64,000 bases of DNA, from positions 8,592,501 to 8,656,500 of the forward strand of contig CM028926.1 in the NCBI GenBank assembly GCA_016801845.1, written 5' to 3'. The translations under genes and the position numbers were made by a program. This document shows positions 11,901 through 26,073 of this stretch, piece after piece; position 1 is the first letter of the stretch; each line of letters begins with the position of its first letter. The notes under the pieces are model-generated. The model ran no database searches. It was given only the letters and a program-made list of their open reading frames with translations, and was not told the origin of the DNA. This stretch comes from Polydactylus sextarius. Taxonomy: Eukaryota; Chordata; Actinopteri; Polynemidae.

Positions 11901-14900
11901 ATTTGGGATGTCTTTTATGTAGTCGCTATGTAAAGAAAGGACTCACCACAAATGGAGGGAAAAGCACAGAACAGTCTTAGAGCGTTTTGCGTTGAAAGAC
12001 ACTCAGGCCATTAACATGAAGATTACTTCCCAGGGCTCCTGCACGTGATTCCCCCGTCATGTCCTGATGGAGTTACTTTGGGGTTTGGGGTTTACCTTAT
12101 GTTGAAAGGACCCCTCCCCAAGAACAGATATTCAGGCTGGTGTGTCCTCCCCTCCCCCTGCCCTATCTCTCCAGCAGGCTTTACCCCACGAGTTGAAGAC
12201 TGAGCTTTTACTTACTCAGATATTTCAGTCACAGAAATGTGTCTCCTTGTCACTCTGAAACTCCCCAAACACCACAAGCTGCTGTGTTCACAAAAGAAAC
12301 GCGACTATATCCACATTCAGTTTTGACAGAACGTGTCCTCATGGCGTAATCCTTTGTCTTTGTCCAAAATCAGTCCTGTGTTTTTGTCCCTTTCAGCTCC
12401 TCAGTAGTGAAGACTTGTCCTTAGCTTTCCACTTCACAGGGTCCTGAACACGAACCACACGGCTTCTGATACAGGAGCAGATCTGGAGCTGGACTTCAGT
12501 TCCTACATGTCACAATGTGAGGTTGCTTCAGTATTTGTCCTGTGGGTCTGTTTCCTCTCCCCCCACTTACTCCTCACCTCACTTACTGGCTGAGTCACTC
12601 AGCATTTTCTTCTCTCTGACAGCCTTGAGGATTTAGCTCAGCGTGGATCACACACACTCACACAGAGTTTCTACGTCTCCTTTGTGCTGTGCTGCAGACA
12701 GTTTTTGTACTTGTACTAGAGTGGAGCTGCTATAGTAACTCCTCCCACTGCCTCTACTCCAACTCCTCCTACTCCTTTGTTTGCTCTAAAACACTTTAAT
12801 GAATCCAAACAGCAATGACTTGTGAGGGAATTCATCAAAGCTTTTATTACAGATTTTGATACGTGGATACATATTTAAAATAAATGTAAATAAACAGAGA
12901 TTAAGATTATTTTAAAGTAATATTCCACATTAACTATATAATAGATACAATATTTCAACATTTCTTTTTGTTTTTTTTTTACTTCTTTCACTTCAGTAAC
13001 ATTGTTGTGTGGCTATTTTATTGTGAGGATCAGAATATTTCTACCTTCATCTACCGCTTCATCAGTGGAGCTGGTCACTAAGGACAGAAAGTCAAAAGTG
13101 CCTGAGAAGGCCACTGAAATCCTCCACTTGCCTGAGGTGACTGCCTCTGCAGGTCTAACAGGAGGTATGAGAAAACTGGGCAGTCTTGTCGTCGCCAACC
13201 ACCCTGGTGGGCAGCAGTTCTCATATAGAGGAACTGTGTTTTTTTTTTTTTTATTCTAGAAGGGACATTGAAAATGAAGCAGAACAGAGAGCTTTCTCTA
13301 TTCAACTCCCCTTGTCAGTCCATGCCCACAGCTCTCTCTCTCTCTCAGTGCTCTGTGAAGTTAGCATTCAACTTCTCCTTTAACAGAAACTCTCGAGTTG
13401 GCAGTCAGTAAAAAACACTGGGGCTTTTGTCACTAGTGAAGTAGCTTAGCAGGGAGGAATGTGAAGTTTATAAATAATTAGCTTCAGGCAACTAGAAAGT
13501 GAAAGCACAGTTTCTTTATGAACACTGTAGTGAGTGAATGCTCAGGTGTGTACAGCTACCTGCTCCACTTTTTCATCACTAAACCAACATCTGTTGGTCA
13601 CATCTAACACGTGTTTTCCTGCCAAATCAACTCTCTGTAGTTCATGTTTGTTCACAACTTCTTGTGTTGCTTTTTACTGGTTACAATAATAGTCCATTGC
13701 TTGGATCAGAGTCCAGTAACACAAACATGTGTCTTTTAGTTCAGTGACGTGACACTAATTCAAAGATGGTTCATGTTGACTTCACAGAGGGGCCAACAAT
13801 AGCCAAACAAATGAAGGAAAATCTTGCAGGGAATGAAAGAGACAGTGGGTGTTTTATGGCCAGTGTGACTCTCTTTTGTCAGTCCACCACAAAATAAACA
13901 CCATCAAGGCTAAAGTGAAATGTTCAAGAAAATAGAAAAACCTGTACCATTGTCTTTGAATTGCAAAATAGTTCCATCCAGCACATAAAAACAAGCTCTT
14001 CACATGCAAGTATGTGGTCGCTAAACAAAAGCATGTGCATGAAAATCCCTGGACTGTTAAATATCTCACAATGCCAGGAAATAGTCTGGCACCCTCAAGG
14101 CCAAGACTGGAGGCTTTTCAAATATTCAGGAAGATAATATACGAGAAAGAAAGACTGCAGGTGACATAATGTTGTGTCATGATGGTCAGTAGTAGCCAGT
14201 GTGGTTAGAGTGGACGGATTCAGATTCCACCGTTTCAGATACAACGATGACTTCACTAGATTAAAAAAAAAACAAAAAAACATGTGATTAATCGTTTAAA
14301 ACCACTTCCTCACAAAGCACCATAAAACATCAAAAGTCATTGTGTTTGATCAGTGCAATGTGAAAAATTAGCAGCTCAAATGAAAGCTGCTTAAAAAAAA
14401 AGAAAAAAGCTTGGCAAGAAGATGTTATTCTGGACCACGGGCGGTTTTGCTGTTACTCAAAAGGGTTTCGACCTAATTCTCTAATGTTCACCTTGGAAAC
14501 AGAGACCGCACTACAAAACAGAAAAGAAAAAAAACAAAAAACAAATCAAGAGGCACAACCCGTGAAAAATGCAGTCCACACGTGGACCCTGAGGCCACAG
14601 CAGTGTTTGAGCAGAAACTCTTCAGGTAGTGAAGACAAAAGTCCTGACTGACTAAAAATATGAGACGTTATATCTGATTGACCTGAAGCACAAAGAGGAA
14701 GAGACTGTTCTTCACATGCTGGAATGACCTACGCCAGTAACAACTTATCTGTATCTTTGGATACAGCTCTTGGAAAGTTCAGTTGTGCTTGTGGGTCTAA
14801 TTTATGACTAAATCAAACCTAAAACACAGTCTTGGCATTTGAAAAATATGAGGAAAAGATGGTGTTGTGGAGACAGCAGCCTCCCCCTCACTAGCTTATC

Positions 14901-15485
14901 ATCTCAAGGTGTTTTAACGTCTTTGTGAAAACAAACACTCCCCACCCACAAAGATCCTCACCTCTACCCAGTGGAACAAGTGACTGAATGTTAGCTTAAC
15001 CATTACCAATCGTTTCACGTTTAACTACATGTCAATTAAGTGTCAACTTATTTGTAGAAAGTCGCTGGAGAACCCAAGCACCAACACACTCGTGTCTGAG
15101 TAAGTTTGATCTGTTATCACGTTAGCTGTTGAGGGGTTAAACCGTGAGGCGTGTGTGTGTGTTGGTAGGTGTGTGTGGGTGGTGAATGACTCATTCCCAG
15201 CAGGACCAAGTAAAACACTTATAAATAATAGTAGTAACGGATTTGTATAAATGATTGTGGATTTGGTTCAGTACATGGTGATGTAGCATCTGTTACTTCA
15301 GTAAAATCCGACATAAACAAGTTTCATTTTTCTAATGAAAAGATGTTGTGTTTAACACTATCTGTAAATAGCTTTCCTTTTCTCACTTCATCTTTAATTT
15401 ATAATTAAAATTTTGCTATGTACACGTGCATTAATTCTCTAAGTCAACTGTGAGACCGCTGACCCAATTTTAGTTTTGAGGTTGT

Positions 15486-15488
<3 letters not shown>

Positions 15489-15534
<46 letters not shown>
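15489..15534. repeat. (AT)n microsatellite
   Basis: A pure AT dinucleotide run of 46 bp in the lpar6-rcbtb2 interval. Confidence 0.97.
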
Positions 15535-15537
<3 letters not shown>

Positions 15538-17209
15538 AACTGGTGTTTGTTTTTTGTTTTTTTAAATCAAAGATCTCTGATGATTAAAGCATCAATTCAG
15601 TTTGAGTTTTATTTTATTTTATTTTTTTAGTCCAGATTAAATTCCTGGGAAAACAAACATAAAACTGTTTTTTTTTATTATTGTTAATTTGTGAAAGTGA
15701 AGTTGTCAGGTCACATCATAGATATGTGATGTGATATATATCCTAATTTAGCTTTCAAAATACCCCTTTTGTCAATCACCATCATCTCCACTGTCACCAC
15801 ATTGTTCCATGACTTTGTTCATTATTAGTCATTGTTGCACCACAGGTTCGTATGTGGTGCCGGTAACGGTGCCAGTTTCCATTGGCAGCTGTGAGCAGTT
15901 CCTCGTTACTCTGTAAAACTCTTTTAAGTTGTGTGTTGAGTGTATTGTATTATTTTACGTTTCCATTTGATGACACATTAACTTACCTACCTGATTAGAC
16001 AATAAAAAAAAAGCCCCCACCCATAAAGAGACGATTTACTTCATTTATTGTAAAGTCTATTTTATTTGTGTAATGTAAACACCAAAAGAAGGTTTAGTGA
16101 AATTGTGAAAGATGTTTTATCTAAATCAGCAGACCAACAGTCTTCTGTTCTCTTTATCACAGAGAGCTACACACACACACACACACACATGAATTTAACA
16201 TCATTTGTTTTGGGAGTAACCATGACCTGGAACCAAGTAACTGAATTATCGTCTGTGAGCTGCTGATCTGGCTTTCATCACACAAACAAGCTGTCTGTTA
16301 GAGCTCAGTGTACTATACAACGTGTGATACTTTGTTCTCTGACTTTATCAAAAATAAATAAATAAAGGAAGAAATAGTGCTCGTGCTATTGTGACACATC
16401 TTCGTAATTCCCTGTATTTTACAAGTACAGTTACATGATATTACGCTGTTAAGTTGCTCATCAGGATACAAACATGCAATTTCCTCTTGCAGGAAGACTT
16501 TGACATCAAGTACATCTTTGTTGGCAACGAAAAAATAAAAAAAGGGATTTTTACTTTGTTTTCTATAGAGGTTCAGGCAAGGGAAGTCAGTTTATCTCTT
16601 GATACAAACACCTACTAACAGAATGAAGTAGCTGTTAAAACCACAGTGTGTAGCAGCTGCACCAACACCGCAGCACAAAAATAAAATATACATAACAGTG
16701 CCCCGAAGCACTGCACCCTCACACGCTCACCAAGTCACACGTTTAAAAAGTGTGACTCAACTTGAGATGGAGAAATGTCAAAGAAAAGATGAGGACTTTC
16801 ATTATCAAACATAAAATATTATAGTTTACTTTTTAGTTTTAGTCTTCAGTTTCCCAAGATGCGAGATCTAGGGGTAGTGAAAAAACCTAATAATAATAAT
16901 AATTTTGCATGAGTTCCTGCACTGAAAATCTAGAAGGAACTGGCAGGAAGTGTTGCATGCAAAAAGAATGAGGTGGGAAAAAAATAATGAGCAGGCTTTA
17001 GTAGTTATATGTCTGGAGGGAACATTAAGTGGCGCTTAATTTAGCAGTTTTGTTGCTTGATTTAGTAACACAGGCTAATATTTCTTTTTAAAAAAAAAAA
17101 AAAAAAAGAGTAAAAAGCACGTGTGCAGTGTGGGTTTGCTTTTAACTCAGAGTACAATAGTTTGTTATTTAATCTTAATTAAATCTTTTGGTTTGGTTCT
17201 CTTCATCTG

Positions 17210-17210
<1 letters not shown>

Positions 17211-17259
<49 letters not shown>
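17211..17259. repeat. (AC)n microsatellite
   Basis: A pure AC run of 49 bp, probably inside or near the rcbtb2 3' UTR. Confidence 0.97.
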
Positions 17260-17260
<1 letters not shown>

Positions 17261-18766
17261 CAAATTATGCAGTTATTCATATATTTTAATTTCAGTTTGT
17301 CCAATGTTACAATTAGCGCCGTCATTAGCGGCACACAGCACTTTCCTTACAAAATGACAACACACACAGGCATTTTTTTTAGTAAATATCAAAATGTTTC
17401 AAAAAAAATAGAATAATTGGCTTGTTAAAGTGAAAGCATTCTGTTACGTTCTATTCAGACAGATTTAGCGATTTAATGTTGAATTATCTGGTGACTATAT
17501 TTAAAGACCTTGTGATCGTGCGCTGTAATGAGACTTGGGCTATATTCAACAGTTCACAGTTGGCATTTTCACTATAACTAAGAGCTAGCACAGTTAAATT
17601 ACCATGAGGTGCACCAGAGGGGAGAGATAGAAAGAAACACTTAATAGTAAAAAGAGCCAGATGTTTGCTGCCAATATATTAGACATTTAAAAAAAAAATG
17701 AACAACCAAATTTTTTTTGTAAACATACCAAACTGCAATGAAACAGCTGCAAAAAAAAAAAAAATCAGCTGTAACATTATCAACATCATCAGGCTCCACA
17801 GGAATCAGTTTTCTTGCGCGTCAGACACTGTTTAAAGCTGCACAGAAAGGGTTAATCTGAAGAGTAAACATGCAATAGGATGTCCTTATCTCGCAATAAA
17901 GTGCAACTGACTGCACTGTTGTCTATCTTTCTTTTTCGGAAGAGGCCAAAACAACTGTCTACAACAGTGCGAGTGAACCGAAGGTCGGTACAAAAGACAA
18001 AGTGGCAAAGGTGATTAACTACATTTATCAAAGTGGCAACGTGTAATATCGACTAATATGAGAGAACTGATATTATCATTGATGGCTGCAGTCTTGTGAA
18101 ACAAAACGACAGTTTGCATGTGTTTCTTCATTGAATATTACTTCTCAATTCTAAATATTTGAGAATAAAGGCTTCAAAGAAAAAGCAGAACAATGTGAAA
18201 GGTCAATTCATCGCTGACCTGTTTACTGCTGATTATTTCCTGTCAATACTGATCAGAGATAATGTATTAAAGCATGATTCACGTATTGATCATTTGTTTT
18301 ACTGATAAAAGGGAAAAAAAAAAGAAACTGATTTGCTTGCACCTGCTTGTTTTGTTTGTAGGATTCTGAGGTGCACCATCTGAGCTGGTTGCAGGTACAA
18401 AGAAAGACCTTCCACCACATCACTAACACATCGCTGCCATGTTTGTTTCATAGTAACAAAGGAAAGACACCCACAGAGGCACAGCTTTCTATTTGGCCTC
18501 TGATTGTAGTGGAACGTGTGGAGTATTTAGCTCTCATGCAACCAGCGTGTGTGGTTTTGGGCAAAGTTTCGGGGCAGTAACACAGACGTGTCACATGGAG
18601 GATGAAACTTTACACCATTTGTCTTTTCTGTGTTTACATCCTTAGTGACGAGGCTTTGAAGTAGCGATCAGCCTCTTGTTTACTTTGGTCTAAGGTCGAC
18701 TCTCGAGACCTCAGTGAGCTAAAACCCCATCGTGTCCAGTCCGTCACCACAGGGGCACCACTCTAG

Positions 18767-20651
18767 TCAGTTTTTGAAGGCCCCGTAACGGCTGGCTTTG
18801 CTAATGAAGTTCTTGAGCAGGTCGTGGTCCATGTCTGCAAAGGCCTGGGTCTGCGTCACAGCCGTAAGGTGGTTGACGCAAAACTTGAAGCAGAACTCCT
18901 CCAGGTCCTAAAAATGAAGAGCTGTCTGGTCAGTGCTGAGGAGTAAAACTCACTAGCTACTGTGAAGGCACCCATCACCATCACCACCTCCACCATCATG
19001 GTGTCTGACTAGAAGCTTACCCGCGCCTCATACTTGACAGCAGCTGAGAGCAGAGTAATGGCGTTCTCCTCTGAGATGCCTCTCTTGATCGTTTCCTGGC
19101 ACAACCTCTTCAGCCTCGTCTCTCGGTAGAAAGTGGCCAAATCTAACAAACCTACACACGACAACACCAACAACATCAACAACACAGTTCAGTGTGTGAT
19201 TAAGACTCGTGTGTTTAAAGGACTGTGGTTCATCTTCATGTCTGTGTTTACCAATAGCATCCTCTGGTGGCAGGTTGATAGTGTCTGTGTAGAGATACTC
19301 CAGGAAGGCTCTGTACACCAAGTAAGAGAACTGGTGGACTTCTATGGCGTCTTCATCCGTTTCGTTCAGTAGAGCACGGAAATGTTCGCACCTACGGAGG
19401 CAAGGAGAATTAAATATTAACTCACATGAATCACAGTTCTCCAACAAAGGTTTTTTTATTTACTTCTTGTTTTTATCAATGACGTATGTGAGACAAAGCA
19501 GAGAAATCTGCAAATTGCATTACCACCTCATGAAAATGAAGATAAATGAGACTCGATGTTCAATCTGACTCTTCAAGTACATTTCAAGAGAACGCAAATT
19601 TATTTTCATCCTGTTTGAAAATCAGTGGAAACAGTGTCTGCTGACACAAAACAAGGATCATTAATAAAAAAAATTCAGCTTTAATATAAAACACTGGACA
19701 AAACACTGGACACTTAAAATGTCGCGTTAATTATCATTTGTGTTCGCGGTTTGACTCATTTTAATCACAGTTGTCGCTACATCATTTCCCTCAAACTTTG
19801 ATAACCTTTAACAAATATGTGTGCTTTTTTAATTATGCTGCAATTATTAATGTTACAATGCATCAAAATATTATTATTTAATCTTTCTTTTACAAATTCA
19901 CATGCTGTTAACTGTGGATTTACTGTGGATTCAGCCATTAAACACATCCTGAGGCAAAGTGGAGGCATTCTGCCAACAACTATAACCCACAGGATTTTTC
20001 TATATGGTCCTTTGCATTTTAAATAGAGATTAGCACAGTTGCACACCGTAACTGTTAACATCTACCGGTTCAAAACGCTGCCTCTGCACCATTTTGTCCA
20101 AAGCAACTGAGTCTTTTATCCTCTTAAAGTGAATCTCAAATGTATCATTTGCATATCCGCGTGGACGCGTGCACCAAGGTTGATGTGGCAGACAGTCTGG
20201 CTCCTTCCTAGTGACGGTGCAAAAGAGCAAGTGGCTGGAATGCAGATTCTTTGTGTCTGAGCGTGGTTATAAAAAGAAAAACGGGAAACGATTGGTCTGT
20301 CTTTAATTCCCTGTGACAGCAACAGGAAAGACGAGGAAACACTGTGTAACAGATGGTGTTCGAATACATACATCACTGCACAGCAAGTATTTATAAACAC
20401 ACATATGTTAGATTCATCATGAAACATGTGAAAGAAGATCAGCGCATTATCTACCAGAACAGCTGCACAATTTAAAATATATATATATATGTATATGACT
20501 TTCCCATCTTAATATAATGTTTCTAAAATAAACAATTGCACATGTCTGCAAAGATTGTTTCTGTTCCCCTGAAGTGTGTGTACATGAAGCATTGTCATCA
20601 CTCATGTGACCAGAATGAAAGTCAATATGCAGAAGCAGCTCTGGTGAAGAG

Positions 20652-20714
<63 letters not shown>

Positions 20715-23700
20715 CACTGTCAAGCAAAGATAAAAAAGAGCTCAGCGGGACGACATCAGAGGACAAACTGAAGACATTGGTTCTACTCGGGATCAACGAT
20801 CATCACATCAACTCTGAAGTGATTCAGTTACAACAAGTAAGAATCATAATCACAGAAGATGCCCCTTTTCCCTGTAAAATGAAGACTTTTGTGTGTGGGT
20901 GAGTGCAGCTTAGCAGTGTCTTGGTTTAATTGTCTGTACCTGATTTTCAGCAGAGCTTTGTGAACGTGGATACACTTCCCATCAACCAGGAACTTCAGGT
21001 CTGAAATCTCAGGGCTGTCGAACTCCTTCTTCAGAGACTGAGCCACAGTCAGGTAGTCATCACCATCTGATGAAAAAAGTGTTATGCATTGTTTTATTGA
21101 AAAGCTGGAGTCACTATTTTGAAAAGATTGAAAAGGTAATGACCTAAAAATATTGCACTTATATGACTGCTGGTTATTTTAATGGCTTGTTATTTTATAT
21201 ATTTACTTCATTAACTTTACAACTGAGCACAAAAAAAAAAATACAAGATCTCACAGTAACATATGTACCAGGTTGAGCTCAGCACAAACAAGGACAATGA
21301 GTCAATGTTTGATTGTTTAAAGCGAAGTGGTGGTCAAAGTAATAAACAGGAAACAGAGCTTCCTGTTTTCGTAGCTTCCTGAAATGTACCTATGACCCAT
21401 ATGTCCTGAGAGGTGTTGTTATGGTGACCTCAGAACGGACACAATGTCACATAGGACAAAAACAAACCATTATTATATTTAATAATTATTATTATTACTG
21501 AGGATTCAGTTCAAATCTTTATGTTCTTCCACCAAACGTACCCACTGACAGGAGGTGCCACGTAACTGCAGGCGTCGCGAAGCACGCAAACACATCGTCT
21601 GTGCTGCTGAAGTGGGTGAGGTGGGGGCTCGCCACAGCTTGACCTCGACACTGACCCCACATCAGAACCTGCCCGCTCTGGGTCTTGGCAGCTGAGGTGT
21701 GGCTGGTGTGACACGCAGCCACCTCCACCATCCTGGTGAAAAAAAACAAAAACAATTTAAAATCTGGAAATATGACCAATGCACAGTGTAGTGTTCTCAT
21801 GCATGTTTCAATATGTTGAATGTGTCTAATACAGTAGCAAAGATGGTGTTGATGTTGTAAACAACAGAAACATAGTGAGTATTATGTCTCTCTGGAGTCT
21901 GTTGCTGCTGCTCTGACACACTGATACACTAACCTCTTATGGGGTTAAAAGTGTCACTGCTAATTCAGACTGCATTTCATAGAATAGCAACCACAGCTGA
22001 GACAGACTAACCTCTCCTTGTCTGTGTTTATTTGAGTGGGGAGAGCTTGATTACTCTTATTGCCTGTTCCCAACTGCCCGTATGAGTTGGCTCCCCAGGC
22101 GTAAACAAAACCCTCATCTGTAAGTGCCAACGTATGCGCGTATCCACAGGCAACCTGGGTATAGATAGAAGAGTCCAATTAATCTGAATGTTAACTGAAG
22201 AAAATAAGATTATTTCTCTCTCTCTGTCTCTAAGCTCTTACCTGGATGACGTTGACACCTTGCAGAGCAGCGATCCTGCACGGCGTCTGCTGATTTCCAT
22301 TGTTGCCTAAACCCAGCTGTCCGTTACAGTTGTATCCCCAACCATAGATCTGCAAACAGATGACAAAATACACACAAGGATTTTCAATGCATTTGCTTCC
22401 TGTTTGACATTTATTTTCTTCACTTCTTTTACAACATCTGTGAACATTTTGAATGCATAAGCCGTTCATTTGCACTGATTGATTTTTATTTATTTTTTTT
22501 TTTTTATTGAATATAAATTGTGTCTCCTCAGTGGAGAAAACTCAGCAACTTTTGTGAGCACGAGGGCATTAAATCAGGGCAAAGAAAATAGTTTACAAAG
22601 ATCTACTTCTTCTGAATAATCTGCATATTTCATTAAAAAAAAAAATCCCAAACATCCTTAAAAAAAACTGCTCAGAGCAACGCATTGAGACAGAGAGCAC
22701 TGATTCACTGATTCACTTAAACATCTGCAGACTGATGCGACCCATTACCTCTCCATTGTCTAGAACAGCCATTGAGCAGAGCTGACCACAGGCGATGTTT
22801 ACCACCACTTTGTTTTGCAGGCAGCTGCTGACGCGGCGCGGCGTTGGCTGGTTGGCAGTGGAGCCTGAACCCACTTGACCCGAGTTGTTATAACCCCAAG
22901 CATAAACCTGAGCACAGAGATGAAAACTGTAATAACCAAAGTGAAAACTGAAAACCTGAGGCAAGAGTGAACAGAGTAGAAATTACCTCTCCATCAGTGG
23001 TGAGGGCGATGGTGTGGTGGGATCCACACGCCACCTCCGTCACCCTCTTACTGAGCAGGTTGGTGGACACCAGGGCAGGGGTAAGGCCGTGGTTTGTAGT
23101 CCCGTTGCCCAGTTGGCTGTAGCCATTGTGACCCCAAGCAAACACTTCTCCATCTGCAGGACAGCAGGAAAACCTTTATTCATGTTGTCACAGTGGTTAA
23201 TGTTTTCTCAATGGAAGCAGTCGACTTTGTATAATTTATAGCAGGTTCAGCTGCAACTGACACAAGCAAATCAAGTAAATGAAAGTGTAAAAGTTGTAAA
23301 AAGAGTGTATTCGAGTATACAGTTATTTCAGATGATCAGAAAACACTTGATGCACCTTTAAGAGTTTCATGAAAAGGTTAACGGTGAATTTTTGATGCAA
23401 AATTGTACAATTAATTAATTTACTATGAAATAGCAAAAGAGCAACAGCTAAAGTTAAATGTTGGGGTACAAGACAAATACCTCCAGCTGATGTTTTAAGC
23501 TACTTAAACTACTAATGTCTGTGTAGCAAAAACACACGACCACCATAAAACTGGACTCTACACATCAGAATCTTGTGATATCGTTTCTTCTTCCTCCTGA
23601 GAAAATTTACCCGAGGGCATAAAAAATTAATAAAAAATAAACATTTTGTGAAGTGGATTACCTGCAGTGGCGATAACAACATGAGGTCCCGTTCCATAGC

Positions 23701-24631
23701 TCAGGGACACAATCTTCTTCCCACACAAGACATCAATCCTACGTGGCTCAATGGTGCTTTGAAGGTCTCCGAGACCTAAACAGCCGCTGCAGTTTGTGCC
23801 CAGAGCGAAGACCTGCGAACACCAAAACACCAGCGCTGAAATGCTCCTGATATTTATAAATGATGCATAAACTCGAGGGTTTACTGATGTATACTGACAC
23901 CTCAGTAAATATTTGGTGTGTTGATAAACTGGGAGGAAACTGTGATTATAAACTATAAAAAGTGTTAGAAAATAAAGAGATTCTAACCATTAATTCAATA
24001 CCAACTGGTTAATTGATTAATGCTCTATTGCATTTCAGCGCCATTCACAGCCAGATTAAATTACATGTGCAGCCAACCTGTCTGCCACAGTCTGACAGCC
24101 TTGTTTCAGGAGGTGGTGAAATCCACCCGAAAATACTTTTGTTTACACAAAAAAAAAAAAAAAATCAACTGCTCACAAACTGTTTGAGCTACAGGAACAA
24201 ACACGCAAGCGTGGAAAGATGAGGCATGCTCTGCACCTTCCCATAGGATAAATGGAGCTTGTTGGGGTATTAGGCCTGTATAGCTAAAGATAGCCTCATT
24301 CTATCTGCTTATCCTTCACACTTGCAACTGCATCTTGTATCAAGCAGAGTGAGAGAAGAGATCGGCCTGCAGCATTTTATTATCTACTTCCAAACACTAC
24401 AAACTAATCAATGCATTGTTATGAAAGGAGATTAAGTCCTGCAAACAAACCTTAACATATACAAAGGATTAAAAGCAGCTTTTATCTAAAGCCCCCATGT
24501 GTTACCTCATCATTAACTGTAACGTAGAGGGCTTCATTCGCGGCGCTGCCAAAGACACAAGCCTGCCGGATGAGCCTCAGTTCCTCAGGAGGAAGCAGTG
24601 CAAACACTGGCCACTTCCCCACGTCCAGCAT
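18767..24631 (-). CDS. rcbtb2: rcbtb2: RCC1 repeats plus BTB domain protein, 11 coding exons
   Basis: Coding exons on the minus strand, first to last: 24506-24640 (ATG at 24631-24629), 23662-23812, 22987-23153, 22749-22907, 22242-22349, 22012-22154, 21542-21732, 20940-21066, 19252-19391, 19021-19151 and 18767-18907 (TGA at 18769-18767). All are GT-AG. The coding length is 1584 nt, or 527 residues plus stop, and every phase fits. The N-terminus MLDVGKWPVFALL leads into RCC1 repeats. Examples are NCSGCLGLGDLQST, WGHNGYSQLGNGTTNHG, WGYNNSGQVGSGST and WGANSYGQLGTGNKSN. After that come FSSTDDVFACFATPAVTW, a BTB fold (LKFLVDGKCIHVHKALLKIR, then FSYLVYRAFLEYLYTD) and a BACK-like tail ending SKASRYGAFKN. 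NCSGCLGLGDLQSTIEPRR and the AKTQSGQV segment fit RCBTB2, although the short MLDVGKW start resembles RCBTB1. Family knowledge: a likely Cullin-3 adaptor, cytoplasmic or vesicular. The gene is intact. Confidence 0.93.
20654..20711. repeat. (AT)n microsatellite in an rcbtb2 intron
   Basis: A pure AT run of about 58 bp between the coding exons at 19252-19391 and 20940-21066. A shorter AT patch lies at about 20478-20492. Confidence 0.97.
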
Positions 24632-25680
24632 GCTACTGAGCTGTGAAACGAGCAGAAAACACAGTCAAACAAATGTGAATGTGAGTCATCTGGGCTGGAA
24701 ATATAAGAAAAGGCCTTTAACGTGTTTATGTTCCCTCAGCACTGTTTTCAGTCAATCAGCTCATACAAATGCTGAGCTACAGGCAATAATGAAATATGTA
24801 AAAATCTGTAGCAACAAACACGTAAAGTTAATCACTGAGTGGATGAATAATCCACCAGGTTTTCCATATCTCAACCGTATCCAGAGGGCACAGACAGGAA
24901 CCAGGCACGGAGCCATTTTTTTCTGGTAGACAGATTAAAACATGCATGCCTGTTGACTGAACTAAACCCATTAACTTGTGTTTATTGACAGAATGAATGA
25001 AGTCCAGGTTGTGTTAGCTCTACATCTTCTTTGCTCTGTTCAACACGATCTACAGCCTGACACAATATTTCCAGAGTAATGGTTGAAACATATGCCAGGA
25101 GCACACTCTCCTTATTACTTTACATCAGGATGATGGTGGTGAAATCAAACCACATCAAATAGATTTGCAATAGGTTGCCTGGGCCTGTGTATTAAATAGA
25201 GACTCATGTTTAATTTTTCATTAGTTATAGTCCTTATAACTCGTGTCAGACTGGGTCAAATGAGATTATTAGATTGATATATTTTAATATGACTAACATT
25301 ATGTAGCAATGTTAAGAAAAGTGCATGTTTTTCCATGTCAGTTGTTGTTATAATCCAACAATAACAAACAGTGATTGTATCTCAGTGACAAGTAGCATCA
25401 ACCTACACTTAAGTGAGATGTTTAGCACTTCACGTAGACAAATCACACAGGAATTAAAAACAAACCACAGCTTAAGAGAAAGAAAGAAAAAAGCAGCTAG
25501 GCGTGTTGCGTTGTAGGACTCTCGAAGCTAACCGCGTAAAAGTTAGACAGTTAGCATTCATGCTAACTAACGGCTAAAACAGTTGTAACCGACAAAAACA
25601 ACAACCGTTAAGCTAATTAGCGACAGGAGCGTTGTTGCTAATGGAAACCACCGATGCTTTCAAACTGTTGTTGTCGTTAC

Positions 25681-25950
25681 CTTGCTGTGTTGTTGTTGCT
25701 GTTGTTGTTGTTTTTAGCTAATGTTTCTTCCGCGATGTCGTTTTTTTAATCCACAGTGACAGCGAACATCCGTCAGTCAACATATCGGACGAGTCAAACT
25801 GGTGATGAAATCATTTCTGCGATCAGATGCGACATCACTTCACACCGGTTACCGTTAGTTGAACCTTGTTGTGGTAGTTAGCTTTAATCGCTACAACCAA
25901 GCGAGTGAAACAGAAAACACTCAACCTACTTTACTTCCTGTAGTCTTGTG
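25681..25950 (-). promoter_or_regulatory. rcbtb2 non-coding first exon and promoter (approximate)
   Basis: On the minus strand a strong donor (AAG|GTAACG) lies at 25680/25681, after a CAA/CAG-rich leader with no ATG in its last 60 nt. Splicing it to the acceptor at 24640 places the start codon in the next exon. An ETS-type motif (CAGGAAGTAA on the minus strand, 25931-25940) sits at the likely transcription start. The 5' limit is a guess. Confidence 0.5.
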
Positions 25951-26041
25951 GTGCGTTCACGGAATGTGGGAGTTTAGAAAGTTAAAATATTGCCTGTGTT
26001 CATTTCCTTGTTTAATGACAATGAAACACTAAAGTCTCCAG

Positions 26042-26046
<5 letters not shown>

Positions 26047-26073
<27 letters not shown>

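Larger units (their letters stand above)
11901..18766. other. lpar6-rcbtb2 interval, no protein-coding gene recognised
   Basis: About 6.9 kb. The left end should hold the lpar6 promoter and leader exon(s). The right end should hold the rcbtb2 3' UTR, with minus-strand AATAAA candidates near 16041-16062, which would mean a UTR of about 2.7 kb. I looked for rb1 exons, which flank LPAR6 in human, and saw none. Visible repeats are (AT)n at 15489-15534, (AC)n at 17211-17259, a short (CA)n near 16170 and several poly-A runs. Confidence 0.55.

Noticed and set aside
20536..20796. Ile-Tyr repeat frames on both strands
   Set aside because: Translations of the (AT)n microsatellite.
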